From the NCBI RefSeq assembly GCF_001904725.1, contig NZ_MRCE01000001.1:304688-368687 (forward strand): a stretch of 64,000 nt of DNA. The letters are read 5' to 3'. Position 1 is the stretch's first letter. Every line of letters begins with the position of its first letter. A program made the translations under genes and the position numbers. Source of the stretch: Phormidium ambiguum IAM M-71. Its GTDB lineage: Bacteria; Cyanobacteriota; Cyanobacteriia; Cyanobacteriales; Aerosakkonemataceae. Positions 25,448 to 34,208 of the stretch are shown piece by piece. The notes under the pieces are model-generated. The model did no database searches. It had not been told where the DNA came from and saw only the letters and a list, made by a program, of their open reading frames with translations.

Positions 25448-27898
25448 ATGAAACTTATTTCTATCTTACCCGTAACTTTACTTTTTTCTGGCGCAGTGGG
25501 GACGATCGTTTTATCTTTACCTACATCTTCGCAAGTTGTCGCGCAAAGAACTAGAACTGCTTCTCCAACAAATCAAACTCAACAACAACCAACTGGCGGT
25601 TTGTTTGTTCAATCTAAAGACGGACAACAACAAGTTTTTCCTTTAAAACACACGGAAGTAAAAGCAAAAGTCAGTGGAAATGTGTCACGAGTTGAGGTGA
25701 CACAAACTTTTGAAAATCCTTTTTCCGACCCTTTAGAAGCGATTTATGTATTTCCATTGCCGGATGAAGCGGCGGTGGATGATATGGAAATTAAAATTGG
25801 CGATCGCATTATTAAAGGTAACATTAAAAAACGAGAAGAAGCGCAAGAAATTTACGATCGCGCCAGAAGAGAAGGACGTACTGCCGGATTATTAGAACAA
25901 GAAAGAGATAATATTTTTACCCAATCACTTGCTAACATCAAACCTGGCGAAAGAATTGATGTCACGATTCGTTATACAGATAGTCTGAAATTTGAGGGAG
26001 GAAACTATGAATTTGTGTTTCCAATGGTAGTTGGGCCTAGATATATTCCCGGAAATCCGATCAATCCTAGTAGCAACGATACTGACAGAGTTCCTGATGC
26101 TTCGCGCATTACTCCACCCGTTTTGCGTCCGGGTACTCGTTCCGGTCATGATATAAATGTGAGTGTGGAAATAGATGCAGGAGTGCCAATTTCTGAAGTA
26201 AATTCTACTTCCCATAAAATCGCAACTTCTCGACAAAATAATATTATAAACGTTCAATTAGCTAAAGAAGATAATATCCCGAATAAGGATTTAATTTTGC
26301 GTTATCGCATTGCAGGAAATAATACTCAAACAACAGTTTTAACTCAATCTGATGAAAAAGGCGGTCACTTTGCGGTTTATTTAATTCCCGCTTTGACATA
26401 TCGCAGTAATGAAATTGTACCCAAAGACATGGTGTTTTTAATGGACACTTCCGGTTCTCAAGCTGGCGAACCTTTAGCAAAATCAAAAGAGTTAATGCGT
26501 CGATTTATTAATGGTTTAAATTCTAATGATACTTTTACAATTATTGATTTTGCTAACACAACCAAACAATTATCACCTACACCGTTAGCGAATACAAAAG
26601 AAAATCGAGATCGAGCAATGGCGTATATTGATGCTTTGGATGCTAGGGGTGGAACAGAATTACTGAATGGGATTCGCGCCGTTCTAAATTTCCCACCTGC
26701 ACCATCAGGAAGATTGCGAAGTGTTGTACTTTTAACTGATGGTTATATTGGGAATGAAAATGAAGTAATTGCCGAAGTCCAACGAAACTTAAAATCAGGA
26801 AATCGTCTTTATGGTTTTGGCGTTGGCAGTTCGGTAAATCGGTTTTTAATTAATCGTTTGGCAGAAGTGGGTAGGGGAACTTCTCAAGTGATTCGTCAAG
26901 ATGAACCTACTCAAGCAGTTGCCGAAAAGTTTTTCCGCCAAATTAATAATCCGGTACTGACTAATATTCAAGTTAGTTGGCAAGGTGGCGGAGAAACTGC
27001 TGTTATTTATCCCTTAGCTGCGCCGGATTTGTTTGCCAATCAACCATTAGTTTTGTTTGGCAAAAAGCGAGATAAAGTTAATGGGAATTTGCGGATTGTT
27101 GGGGTTGCTGCTGGTGGTAAACGCTATGAAAAAACGCTACCAGTTAATTTTGATAGTACGGGAAATTTGGCGATCGCACAACTTTGGGGACGCGCCAGAA
27201 TTAAGGATTTGATGAATCAAATGTTTGGCGGCGAAACTAAAACTGGTGTGGATGCAGTGACGGAAACTGCTTTAAGCTATCGCTTGTTGTCGCAATACAC
27301 CGCTTTTGTCGCCGTCAGTGAAGAAGTGCGCGTGAATCCTGATGGTACTCGTCAGCGGGTGCAAGTTCCCGTAGAATTGCCCCAAGGTGTCAGTTACGAA
27401 GGAATTTTTGGTCGAGAAGAAGGTGTTTCTCCTGGTGGTAATATGCGATTTGCATCTCCTCGTAGTAGGGCTGCTGGAGGCGTTCGCGGTGGGGATTTCA
27501 GCACCACTAATCGCTTGCAAGGACAGACAATTTTCCCACTGTCTCCCCCACCACCGCCACCGCCACCACCACCGCAACCTATTCGCGGACTTGATGGAGA
27601 TGTTGCTCAAAACACTTCGCGGATTGAGGTGATTAGTGCTGATGGATTGGATGCAAATGCGATCGCATCAATCACACAAAAATTGCAAAATGTTAATATT
27701 CCTAACAATATTAGTGGGGAAATAGTCTTAGAATTATCGCTGCAAAATGGTCGAGTTAGACGAATTATTTTGGATGATAAAGCATCGACGGCGAAAGATC
27801 AAAAAGTTGTTGATGAGATTAGGCGATCGCTTTTAACTTGGCAAGCTCCAAAATCTATTAATAATACCATTCGCCTACGTTTGCGAATTCGCAATTAA
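25448..27898 (+). CDS. Exported VIT and von Willebrand factor A domain protein with TonB-like C-terminus
   Basis: This 816-residue protein has a signal peptide (about 1-33), then a VIT domain: EVKAKVSGNVSRVEVTQTF to the DRIIKGNIKKREEAQEIYD region, about 60-175, as in inter-alpha-trypsin inhibitor chains. A vWA domain follows (about 320-490) whose MIDAS motif DTSGS lies near residue 332, with a TDGYIGN element later. A Gly/Arg-rich patch and a run of ten prolines (about residue 700) precede a final ~90-residue domain. That domain, with GEIVLELSLQNGRVRRI and SLLTWQAP, resembles the TonB/energy-transducer C-terminal fold. It is probably periplasmic or surface-exposed. Its role is unknown; adhesion-like Mg-dependent binding is likely. 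Confidence 0.85.
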   Translation: MKLISILPVTLLFSGAVGTIVLSLPTSSQVVAQRTRTASPTNQTQQQPTGGLFVQSKDGQQQVFPLKHTEVKAKVSGNVSRVEVTQTFENPFSDPLEAIYVFPLPDEAAVDDMEIKIGDRIIKGNIKKREEAQEIYDRARREGRTAGLLEQERDNIFTQSLANIKPGERIDVTIRYTDSLKFEGGNYEFVFPMVVGPRYIPGNPINPSSNDTDRVPDASRITPPVLRPGTRSGHDINVSVEIDAGVPISEVNSTSHKIATSRQNNIINVQLAKEDNIPNKDLILRYRIAGNNTQTTVLTQSDEKGGHFAVYLIPALTYRSNEIVPKDMVFLMDTSGSQAGEPLAKSKELMRRFINGLNSNDTFTIIDFANTTKQLSPTPLANTKENRDRAMAYIDALDARGGTELLNGIRAVLNFPPAPSGRLRSVVLLTDGYIGNENEVIAEVQRNLKSGNRLYGFGVGSSVNRFLINRLAEVGRGTSQVIRQDEPTQAVAEKFFRQINNPVLTNIQVSWQGGGETAVIYPLAAPDLFANQPLVLFGKKRDKVNGNLRIVGVAAGGKRYEKTLPVNFDSTGNLAIAQLWGRARIKDLMNQMFGGETKTGVDAVTETALSYRLLSQYTAFVAVSEEVRVNPDGTRQRVQVPVELPQGVSYEGIFGREEGVSPGGNMRFASPRSRAAGGVRGGDFSTTNRLQGQTIFPLSPPPPPPPPPPQPIRGLDGDVAQNTSRIEVISADGLDANAIASITQKLQNVNIPNNISGEIVLELSLQNGRVRRIILDDKASTAKDQKVVDEIRRSLLTWQAPKSINNTIRLRLRIRN

Positions 27899-27984
27899 GA
27901 GACTTCGCCAATTCATTCAAAAGTGAGCAATGCTCATCTTTGAATTGGAAAATACGACAAAGAACTGAGAAGAATGGAAGTGTA

Positions 27985-28073
27985 ATACCAATTTTAATTA
28001 ACCCCACCCCAAACCCCTTCCCGTCTACGGGGAGGGGCTATAATTTAAGCGCAATTTTACACAAAATTGGTAT
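27985..28073. mobile_element. MITE-like 89-bp element with 11-bp terminal inverted repeats
   Basis: The element is bounded by ATACCAATTTT (27985-27995) and its exact complement AAAATTGGTAT (28063-28073). Inside is a GC-rich hairpin of the CCCCTTCCCGTCTACGGG-GAGGGG type. A related copy in opposite orientation lies at 59640-59733, matching through TCTAAAATTGCGCTT and the central CCCCTCCCC block. No transposase is encoded. The rest of the 27899-28250 gap shows nothing else apart from the start region of the lipase gene. Confidence 0.65.
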
Positions 28074-28250
28074 AACTAACACTTCTCTGTAAAATGACAT
28101 AAATTCTTTCTGAAATGTCTATATCAGTTTGTATTTAGATTAAGTAGGGTGAGTCAGAAATTAGATTTTCGACAATTCACTTAAATATCTGACGCACTCT
28201 AAACATTAATTGCCAATTTATGTTTGATTTTTTACATAGGAATTATCAAA

Positions 28251-29585
28251 ATGGTTCAAGTCAATTTTAATCTTTGGGGCAATGGTGCGATCGATCTTTC
28301 CGAGCAAATCGACCCTAACGCCCAAACTTATGTCATCGTACATGGCTGGAACAACACAGGTGGCAATGCTGCCAACAACTACAAGCCAACTGCTTGGATG
28401 GCTGGTCATGCCCAAACTCTTCGCCAACGGGAGTCTAACGCTAATATAATTCTGGTGGATTGGGAAGATGGAGCGCGTAGCCCTTGGTATTTCCCTTCCG
28501 CTAACAACACTAGGGATGTTGGCAATCAAGTAGCTGCTTACTTGAGAGATATCAGCGTAGATCCTGAATATACAAGTATAATCGGACACAGCTTAGGAGC
28601 GCACGTTTCGGGTTTTACTGGTTCTGCCTATCGTCAATTTACTGGACGTTCTATTTCGCAAATTGCCGGATTAGACCCGGCTGGGCCTGCGTTTGAGGGT
28701 AGGAATGCAAGCGATCGCCTAGACCCAAGTGACGCTACTCGTGTTGTTAGTTTGCATACCAGTACAACCTTGGGCTATGACGATCCTTTAGCTACTTTGG
28801 ATCTCTACCCAAACAGAAACGACTTATTACAACCGGGACAGAGGAATTTTATCGACAATCATGGCTATGCGAATATTCTGTTTACCGAATTGCTTGAAGG
28901 TAACAGTTTTACCCAGTCCAACGGTTTTCTACTTAACTTAAATACGGTAGTCAACGGGGAATTTGTTGGGGTTAATAATGTCAGCACGAAAAACAATAAA
29001 GCTGTCGTTGCTCTCAACTTGTCGGGTACTATTAACAACGATAATCTCGCAGGTGGTGGTGCTGATGACAACATTAATGGTGGTGCGGGAAATGACAAAA
29101 TTACTGGTGGCGATGGCAATGATTCTCTGTTTGGGGATAGCAATAACGATTTTATTAATGGCGGACGTGGTAATGATTTTGTCTTCGGTGGTACTGGTAG
29201 CGATCGTATTTTTGGCGATGATGGTAACGACGTACTCACGGGAGTTAACGCAGTTGTAGACAAAGGTTTTGGAGAAATCGACCTTTTAACTGGTGGCGAT
29301 GGGAGCGATCGTTTCGTACTCGGAGATACACAGGAAACCTTCTACAACGATGATGATATAAACACTTCTGGTATTAGCGATTACGCTTTATTTACTGACT
29401 TTAATCCTTGGGAAGATACGATTCAATTGTCTGGTTCTATATCAAGTTATAGTTTAGGAGAATCACCTACAGGTTTAACAGCGGGTACAGCTATTTTTCT
29501 GAATGAAACTAGTTCGGAACTGATTGCTATTATTCAAAATTCCACTAACCTTAGCCTCAACGCCAACTACTTCATAACTGTTTAA
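28251..29585 (+). CDS. Secreted lipase with RTX calcium-binding repeats
   Basis: The ATG at 28251 (444 residues) is preferred to an upstream TTG at 28224. The N-terminal ~200 residues form an alpha/beta hydrolase of the pancreatic-lipase type: HGWNN at 31-35 (oxyanion region), nucleophile elbow GHSLG with S114, GLDPAGPAFEG with D142, and VVSLHT with H169. Together these give a complete Ser-Asp-His triad. Residues about 265-350 contain several GGxGxDxxxG nonapeptides of the hemolysin type, which fold into a Ca2+-binding beta-roll. The C-terminal region resembles the secretion end of RTX proteins. There is no N-terminal signal, consistent with type I secretion; no HlyB/D/TolC genes are nearby. 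Confidence 0.88.
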   Translation: MVQVNFNLWGNGAIDLSEQIDPNAQTYVIVHGWNNTGGNAANNYKPTAWMAGHAQTLRQRESNANIILVDWEDGARSPWYFPSANNTRDVGNQVAAYLRDISVDPEYTSIIGHSLGAHVSGFTGSAYRQFTGRSISQIAGLDPAGPAFEGRNASDRLDPSDATRVVSLHTSTTLGYDDPLATLDLYPNRNDLLQPGQRNFIDNHGYANILFTELLEGNSFTQSNGFLLNLNTVVNGEFVGVNNVSTKNNKAVVALNLSGTINNDNLAGGGADDNINGGAGNDKITGGDGNDSLFGDSNNDFINGGRGNDFVFGGTGSDRIFGDDGNDVLTGVNAVVDKGFGEIDLLTGGDGSDRFVLGDTQETFYNDDDINTSGISDYALFTDFNPWEDTIQLSGSISSYSLGESPTGLTAGTAIFLNETSSELIAIIQNSTNLSLNANYFITV

Positions 29586-29598
29586 AAATTGGTTTAGT

Positions 29599-29636
29599 AG
29601 AAAGCGGGTTTTTCTGCTTTGAAAAACCCGCTTTCT
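29599..29636. terminator. Bidirectional terminator between lipase and glcD
   Basis: A perfect 16-bp stem, AGAAAGCGGGTTTTTC (29599-29614) with GAAAAACCCGCTTTCT (29621-29636), has a 6-nt loop. It lies between the two convergent stop codons, and the stem itself contains T/A tracts on both strands. Confidence 0.88.
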
Positions 29637-29649
29637 GCATCTATGTTTT

Positions 29650-31122
29650 TCAAAATAACTCGACTTTCTCAAATTTTTTCTCAGCTTGAGCGCGTGCTGC
29701 TTCCCCACAAGTACGAGGAGTGGGGAAAATTTTCCCCGGATTTGCTAAACCTTTGGGATTAAAAACTTGCCGTACCCATTGCATAGTTTCCAAATCTATT
29801 TCCGTAAACATTTCCGGCATATAACATTTTTTATCTGCACCAATGCCATGTTCGCCGGAAAGACTTCCCCCAACTTTTACGCACAGTTTGAGAATATCGC
29901 CTCCCAATTCTTCGACTTTTTCTAATGCTCCCGGCACTGAATTATCATAGAGAACTAATGGATGTAAATTGCCATCTCCAGCATGAAATACATTAGCAAC
30001 ACGATAACCATATTTTTCACTTAATGCTTCTATTTCTCGCAAAATGTAAGCTAATTGAGTCCGAGGAATTACGCCATCTTGTACATAATAATCAGGACTG
30101 ATATGTCCTGCTGCGGCGAATGCTGCTTTACGTCCTTTCCAGAATTTTAATCTCGTTTCCGGGTCGTTTGCTGTAGTTGTACTACGTGCGCCGTTCTTTT
30201 GACAAATTTCGGCAATCCGTTTTTTATTAGTTTCAACTTCTACTTGTAAACCATCTATTTCTACTAACAAAATAGCCGTTGCGTCACGCGGATAACATCC
30301 AGTAGCGACGACATCTTCTACTGCATTAATGCTGAGGTTATCCATGATTTCCATGCCAGCCGGAATAATTCCAGCACTGATAATATCAGAAACCGCTGCG
30401 CCGCAAGCTTCTATACTAGTGAAATCTGCTAAAAGCACACAAATTGATTCGGCTGTTTTAAGTATTTTTAAAGTAATTTCTGTAGCAATTCCCAGAGTAC
30501 CTTCAGAACCAACAAATAATCCTGTTAAATCATAACCTGGCATTTCAGGAACGAAACTTCCGGTATCAACAATTGAACCATCGGGAAGGACAAGTTTTAA
30601 TCCTAAAACATGATTAGTTGTGACTCCATATTTTAAGCAATGAACGCCGCCAGAGTTTTCGGCAACATTGCCACCGATAGAACAAATAATTTGACTTGAA
30701 GGGTCGGGTGCGTAATAAAATCCTGCACCGCTAACTGCTTGAGTTACCCAGTTATTTATTACTCCTGGTTGAACTACAACTCGCTGGTTTTCTAAGTCTA
30801 TTTCTAAGATTTTATTCATTAAAGCGGTAACAATCAGGACGCAATTTTCTATTGGTAAAGCACCACCAGAAAGTCCGGTTCCTGCGCCTCTTGCTACCCA
30901 AGTAATTTGATTTTGGTCACATATTTTAACTAATTCTGCTACTTGTTCGGTGGTGCGTGGTAGTACGACTATAGCTGGTCGTTGGCGATAGCTGGTGAGT
31001 CCGTCACATTCATAAGTTAGTAGTTCTTCTCGCCGCTGCACTACGTTTTTTTCACCAACTATAGCTGCAAATTGCTTGATAATTGGTTGCCAATTTATTT
31101 GGGATTTTTCTTGGGTAATCAT
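29650..31122 (-). CDS. glcD: Glycolate dehydrogenase FAD subunit GlcD
   Basis: GlcD oxidises photorespiratory glycolate to glyoxylate, passing electrons to a quinone or similar acceptor. The 490-residue protein has the vanillyl-alcohol-oxidase-type FAD fold: VARGAGTGLSGGALP (about 77-91), SIGGNVAENSGG in the FAD pocket, and GSEGTLGIATEITLK. The C-terminal substrate half has FHAGDGNLHPL and GGSLSGEHGIG, with the conserved His residues. D-lactate dehydrogenases of the same family are close in sequence. The assignment to glycolate rests on GlcD-like length and motifs and on known cyanobacterial biology. It stands alone; glcE/glcF are not adjacent. Confidence 0.9.
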   Translation of the reverse strand: MITQEKSQINWQPIIKQFAAIVGEKNVVQRREELLTYECDGLTSYRQRPAIVVLPRTTEQVAELVKICDQNQITWVARGAGTGLSGGALPIENCVLIVTALMNKILEIDLENQRVVVQPGVINNWVTQAVSGAGFYYAPDPSSQIICSIGGNVAENSGGVHCLKYGVTTNHVLGLKLVLPDGSIVDTGSFVPEMPGYDLTGLFVGSEGTLGIATEITLKILKTAESICVLLADFTSIEACGAAVSDIISAGIIPAGMEIMDNLSINAVEDVVATGCYPRDATAILLVEIDGLQVEVETNKKRIAEICQKNGARSTTTANDPETRLKFWKGRKAAFAAAGHISPDYYVQDGVIPRTQLAYILREIEALSEKYGYRVANVFHAGDGNLHPLVLYDNSVPGALEKVEELGGDILKLCVKVGGSLSGEHGIGADKKCYMPEMFTEIDLETMQWVRQVFNPKGLANPGKIFPTPRTCGEAARAQAEKKFEKVELF

Positions 31123-31214
31123 GGGTAAAAAATCAAGGTGGATGGATTAGGGAAAAATGACTTATTAATGATATTGTGCAAAATTTATGGGGAAAAGGGA
31201 AGTAGAAATTGAAT

Positions 31215-33269
31215 TTAACGACCTAGTTTTCTTTGTAGGCGTTTGCGGTTGGCAATGGCTTCTTGATTAACAGGCCAAATTTGGATAGTTTTATTGTAAG
31301 CTTCGATCGCTTCGGCAAATTTTTGCTGTTTCTCTAAAATCAATCCTCGTTGATACCAAGCTGCGTGATAATCTGGTTTAATTTGGGTAGCTTTATCTAA
31401 AGATGCGATCGCTTCATCATCATTATTCATCAGGGATAAAATTACTCCTCGATGATACCAAGCTTCGGCGTAATCTGGTTTAATCTGGATGGCTTTATCT
31501 AAAGATGCGATCGCTTCGTCATATCTTTTCAGTTCTCCCAAAATATAGCCTCTTTTCTGCCAAGCATCTGCTGATTCTGCATTGATTTCCAAAGCTTTAT
31601 TGAAAGAAACAACAGCTTCTTCATATTGCTTTAATTCTGTCAAAGTTGAGCCATGTTCTATCCAAGCTTCCATATAATTACTTTCAATTTCTAGAGCTTT
31701 TTCTAACGCAGACAATGCTTTCTTAGGTTGTTTAATTTGGTTCAACACTACACCTAATTTATACCAAGCATCACTATAATCCGGCTTAATTTCTGTAGCT
31801 TTAGCAAGAGAAAAGTAAGCTTCTTTATATTTCTTTTCTTGGCTTTGTATCCTCCCTAAATTATACCAAGCTTCAGGATAATTAGGTTGAATTTCAATGG
31901 CTTTCATTAGCGATTCTTGCGCTAATTCCTGGCGATTTAATTTTTCTAAAACCAAGCCTCTTTCATACCAAGCCAAAGAATAATCTGCTTGAATTTTTAA
32001 AGCTTCTTCATAAGATTTTTGGGCTTCTTCATATTTTTGTAATTTACTTAATGCTTGACCTTTTTTCACCCAGGATTCAGGATATTTTGCATCGAACTGT
32101 AATGATTGATCGATCGCATTAATTGCCTCTTCATAACGGTGTAATTCTATTAATGTTTTCCCTTGTTTGAGAAGTTTTATAGCTTGATTATTTGTTGATG
32201 CCAAGATAGGTGTAATAGTAACTTCGGACGATGAAATTACGGCATTTTTAGGGTAGATGTAACTCCACAATTTTGCCATACCAAAACTTAAGCCTGCTAT
32301 GAATAAAAGCATTAATATATAAAAGTATTTTTTGAAATGTCTATATTTATTATCTGCTGGTGGTAAGATTTGGGTAACTTGACCTGTGTAGTTACGTAAT
32401 TTCTCTAAGTCGAACAGTAGTTCTTTAACTGATTGATAGCGATCTTTAAAATGCGATCGCACCATTCTTTCTAAAATTATTGCTAATTCATTACTTATTG
32501 ATGCCTGATTACGCCAAATAATTTCCCCAGATTCTAAGTCTTCTTCAAATTTATCTGGCGATACTCCAGTTAACAGTTGAATTGCCGTCACTCCCACAGC
32601 ATAAATATCACTGCTAAATCTTGGTTTTCCTTTTAATTGTTCGCTTGGCATATACCCAGAAGAACCAATTAAAATAGTTCCTGTCATCTGTTCTTCCGAA
32701 TGCAAAACCAAACTTCTAATTTCTTTAACTGCGCCAAAATCTATTAAAACTATCTTGCCGTCTTTCTGCCTTCTAATTAGATTTGATGGTTTAATATCCC
32801 GATGAATTACATCTTGTTCATGAACAAAAGCTAAAGTTCCTAAAATGTCTTGTAGAAAATCAATTATTTGAGATTCATTTAATGTTTTGTCGGTAAGTAA
32901 TTCCTGGGAAATATCTTCTCCTTCTATGTATTCTTGGACTAAGTAAAACTCTTGGTTTTCTTCAAAATGTGCGTAAAGTTGAGGAATTTGTTCGTGTTTT
33001 CCCAAACGGTAAAGTACTTGTGCTTCTGTATCGAACAAACGTCTCACAGTTTGTAAGATCAAGGGATCGGAATCATTTGATTTAAGTTGTTTAACAACAC
33101 AAAGAGGTTGGCCAGGAAGATCTAGATCTTTGGCCACAAATGTTGTTGAAAATCCTCCGCTTCCTAACTGACGAATAATTTGGTAGCGTCCACGCAGCGT
33201 TTTTCCAAGCATTGGCTCACTGTCATTTTGCAGCACTGGTACTGCATTCTTACATTGATTTTGACACAT
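31215..33269 (-). CDS. Membrane Ser/Thr protein kinase with C-terminal TPR array
   Basis: This 684-residue protein is a Hanks-type kinase. It has the Gly-rich loop LGSGGFSTTF (35-44), K60 in VVKQLK, HRDIKPSN with H156-R157-D158, and DFG at 177-179. One membrane helix (about 317-336) follows. Then come roughly nine TPR units (about 360-680) with the repeated AWYxxGxxLxxLxxYxEAxxSxxKALEI pattern. An N-terminal Cys-containing segment (MCQNQCKNA) precedes the kinase, as in many cyanobacterial Spk proteins. The TPRs lie on the far side of the membrane and probably scaffold or sense a protein ligand. Substrates are unknown. Confidence 0.92.
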   Translation of the reverse strand: MCQNQCKNAVPVLQNDSEPMLGKTLRGRYQIIRQLGSGGFSTTFVAKDLDLPGQPLCVVKQLKSNDSDPLILQTVRRLFDTEAQVLYRLGKHEQIPQLYAHFEENQEFYLVQEYIEGEDISQELLTDKTLNESQIIDFLQDILGTLAFVHEQDVIHRDIKPSNLIRRQKDGKIVLIDFGAVKEIRSLVLHSEEQMTGTILIGSSGYMPSEQLKGKPRFSSDIYAVGVTAIQLLTGVSPDKFEEDLESGEIIWRNQASISNELAIILERMVRSHFKDRYQSVKELLFDLEKLRNYTGQVTQILPPADNKYRHFKKYFYILMLLFIAGLSFGMAKLWSYIYPKNAVISSSEVTITPILASTNNQAIKLLKQGKTLIELHRYEEAINAIDQSLQFDAKYPESWVKKGQALSKLQKYEEAQKSYEEALKIQADYSLAWYERGLVLEKLNRQELAQESLMKAIEIQPNYPEAWYNLGRIQSQEKKYKEAYFSLAKATEIKPDYSDAWYKLGVVLNQIKQPKKALSALEKALEIESNYMEAWIEHGSTLTELKQYEEAVVSFNKALEINAESADAWQKRGYILGELKRYDEAIASLDKAIQIKPDYAEAWYHRGVILSLMNNDDEAIASLDKATQIKPDYHAAWYQRGLILEKQQKFAEAIEAYNKTIQIWPVNQEAIANRKRLQRKLGR

Positions 33270-33465
33270 TGCGACACTATCTTCAGCTAGAACTATTAGA
33301 AGAAGATACGTTTAACTGGCAGTGAGGTCGGCTTAGTCTAAGAAAATACTTTTAGATACTAAAGACTGGCCTTTCGATCGCCTTTTTTTTACACTTATTA
33401 AAAAAATTATTTGTTTTTAAATTTTTGCCTGCCTATAACTGAGTAACTTTGACCATGAAATTCAA

Positions 33466-34158
33466 TTAGATTATACTAATTGTTGGAGAATTAAATTCCG
33501 TTGATTGTACAGAATCATCTAACAAGTTCAAGTTTATCTCTTCATGTTTTGCTTGAATATTACATCTTTCCATACTGTAAACAAAAACGCCACCTGTTTC
33601 AATTTTATAAACCCAACCGTAAATGCTTAATTCACCACTGTGCAGTTTGGAATGAATCACAGGATAAGTACGTAAATTTTCTATTTGAGTAAAAACATTT
33701 TCTTCAATCGTCGCGTCTAATAGTTCCTTACCTTCGTAATTCTGATAATTTTCTTTGATTAGTCTCCGAGTAGCTTCGGCGTGCTTTAACCAATCATAAA
33801 CTAATGGCATTTCTTCAGCAAGATTACCTATTTGTAGTAATCCTTTCATGGCTCCGCAATTAGAGTGTCCGCAAACAATAATTTGTTTAATTTCTAATGC
33901 TACTACTGCATATTCGATCGCTGCTCCTTCTCCCCCATTAGCTGCACGGTATGGAGGAATAATATTACCTGCATTCCTAATGATAAATAATTCACCTGGT
34001 TCAGTTTGAGTCAACAAATTAGGATCGATGCGGGAGTCTGAACAAGTAATAAATAAAGCTCTGGGATGCTGTTCTTCTGAGAGTTTTTCAAATAATTCTC
34101 GATGGTTGGTGAAGTAATTGGATTGAAATTCTTGCAATCCTCTAATTAGTTTTCTCAT
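33466..34158 (-). CDS. Beta-class carbonic anhydrase
   Basis: This enzyme interconverts CO2 and bicarbonate, supporting inorganic-carbon handling. The 230-residue protein shows all beta-CA zinc ligands and the catalytic dyad: C39, D41 and R43 in FITCSDSRIDP, and H98 and C101 in CGHSNCGAM. FIIRNAGNIIPPY is the substrate-side block. The length fits a cytosolic or carboxysomal enzyme (IcfA/CcaA-like) but lacks the long C-terminal extension of CcaA. No signal peptide is visible and no carboxysome genes are adjacent, so carboxysome association cannot be claimed. It is upstream of the kinase gene and probably transcribed separately. Confidence 0.93.
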   Translation of the reverse strand: MRKLIRGLQEFQSNYFTNHRELFEKLSEEQHPRALFITCSDSRIDPNLLTQTEPGELFIIRNAGNIIPPYRAANGGEGAAIEYAVVALEIKQIIVCGHSNCGAMKGLLQIGNLAEEMPLVYDWLKHAEATRRLIKENYQNYEGKELLDATIEENVFTQIENLRTYPVIHSKLHSGELSIYGWVYKIETGGVFVYSMERCNIQAKHEEINLNLLDDSVQSTEFNSPTISII

Positions 34159-34208
34159 TGGTCAATGTTTGAGTTTTCCGAATTTAAAGATGAACAGATG
34201 GAATATAT

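Noticed and set aside
28963..29259. Alternative frames over the RTX repeats
   Set aside because: Repetitive DNA of GGxGxD nonapeptides opens several shadow frames; only the lipase frame has motifs and a complete domain order.
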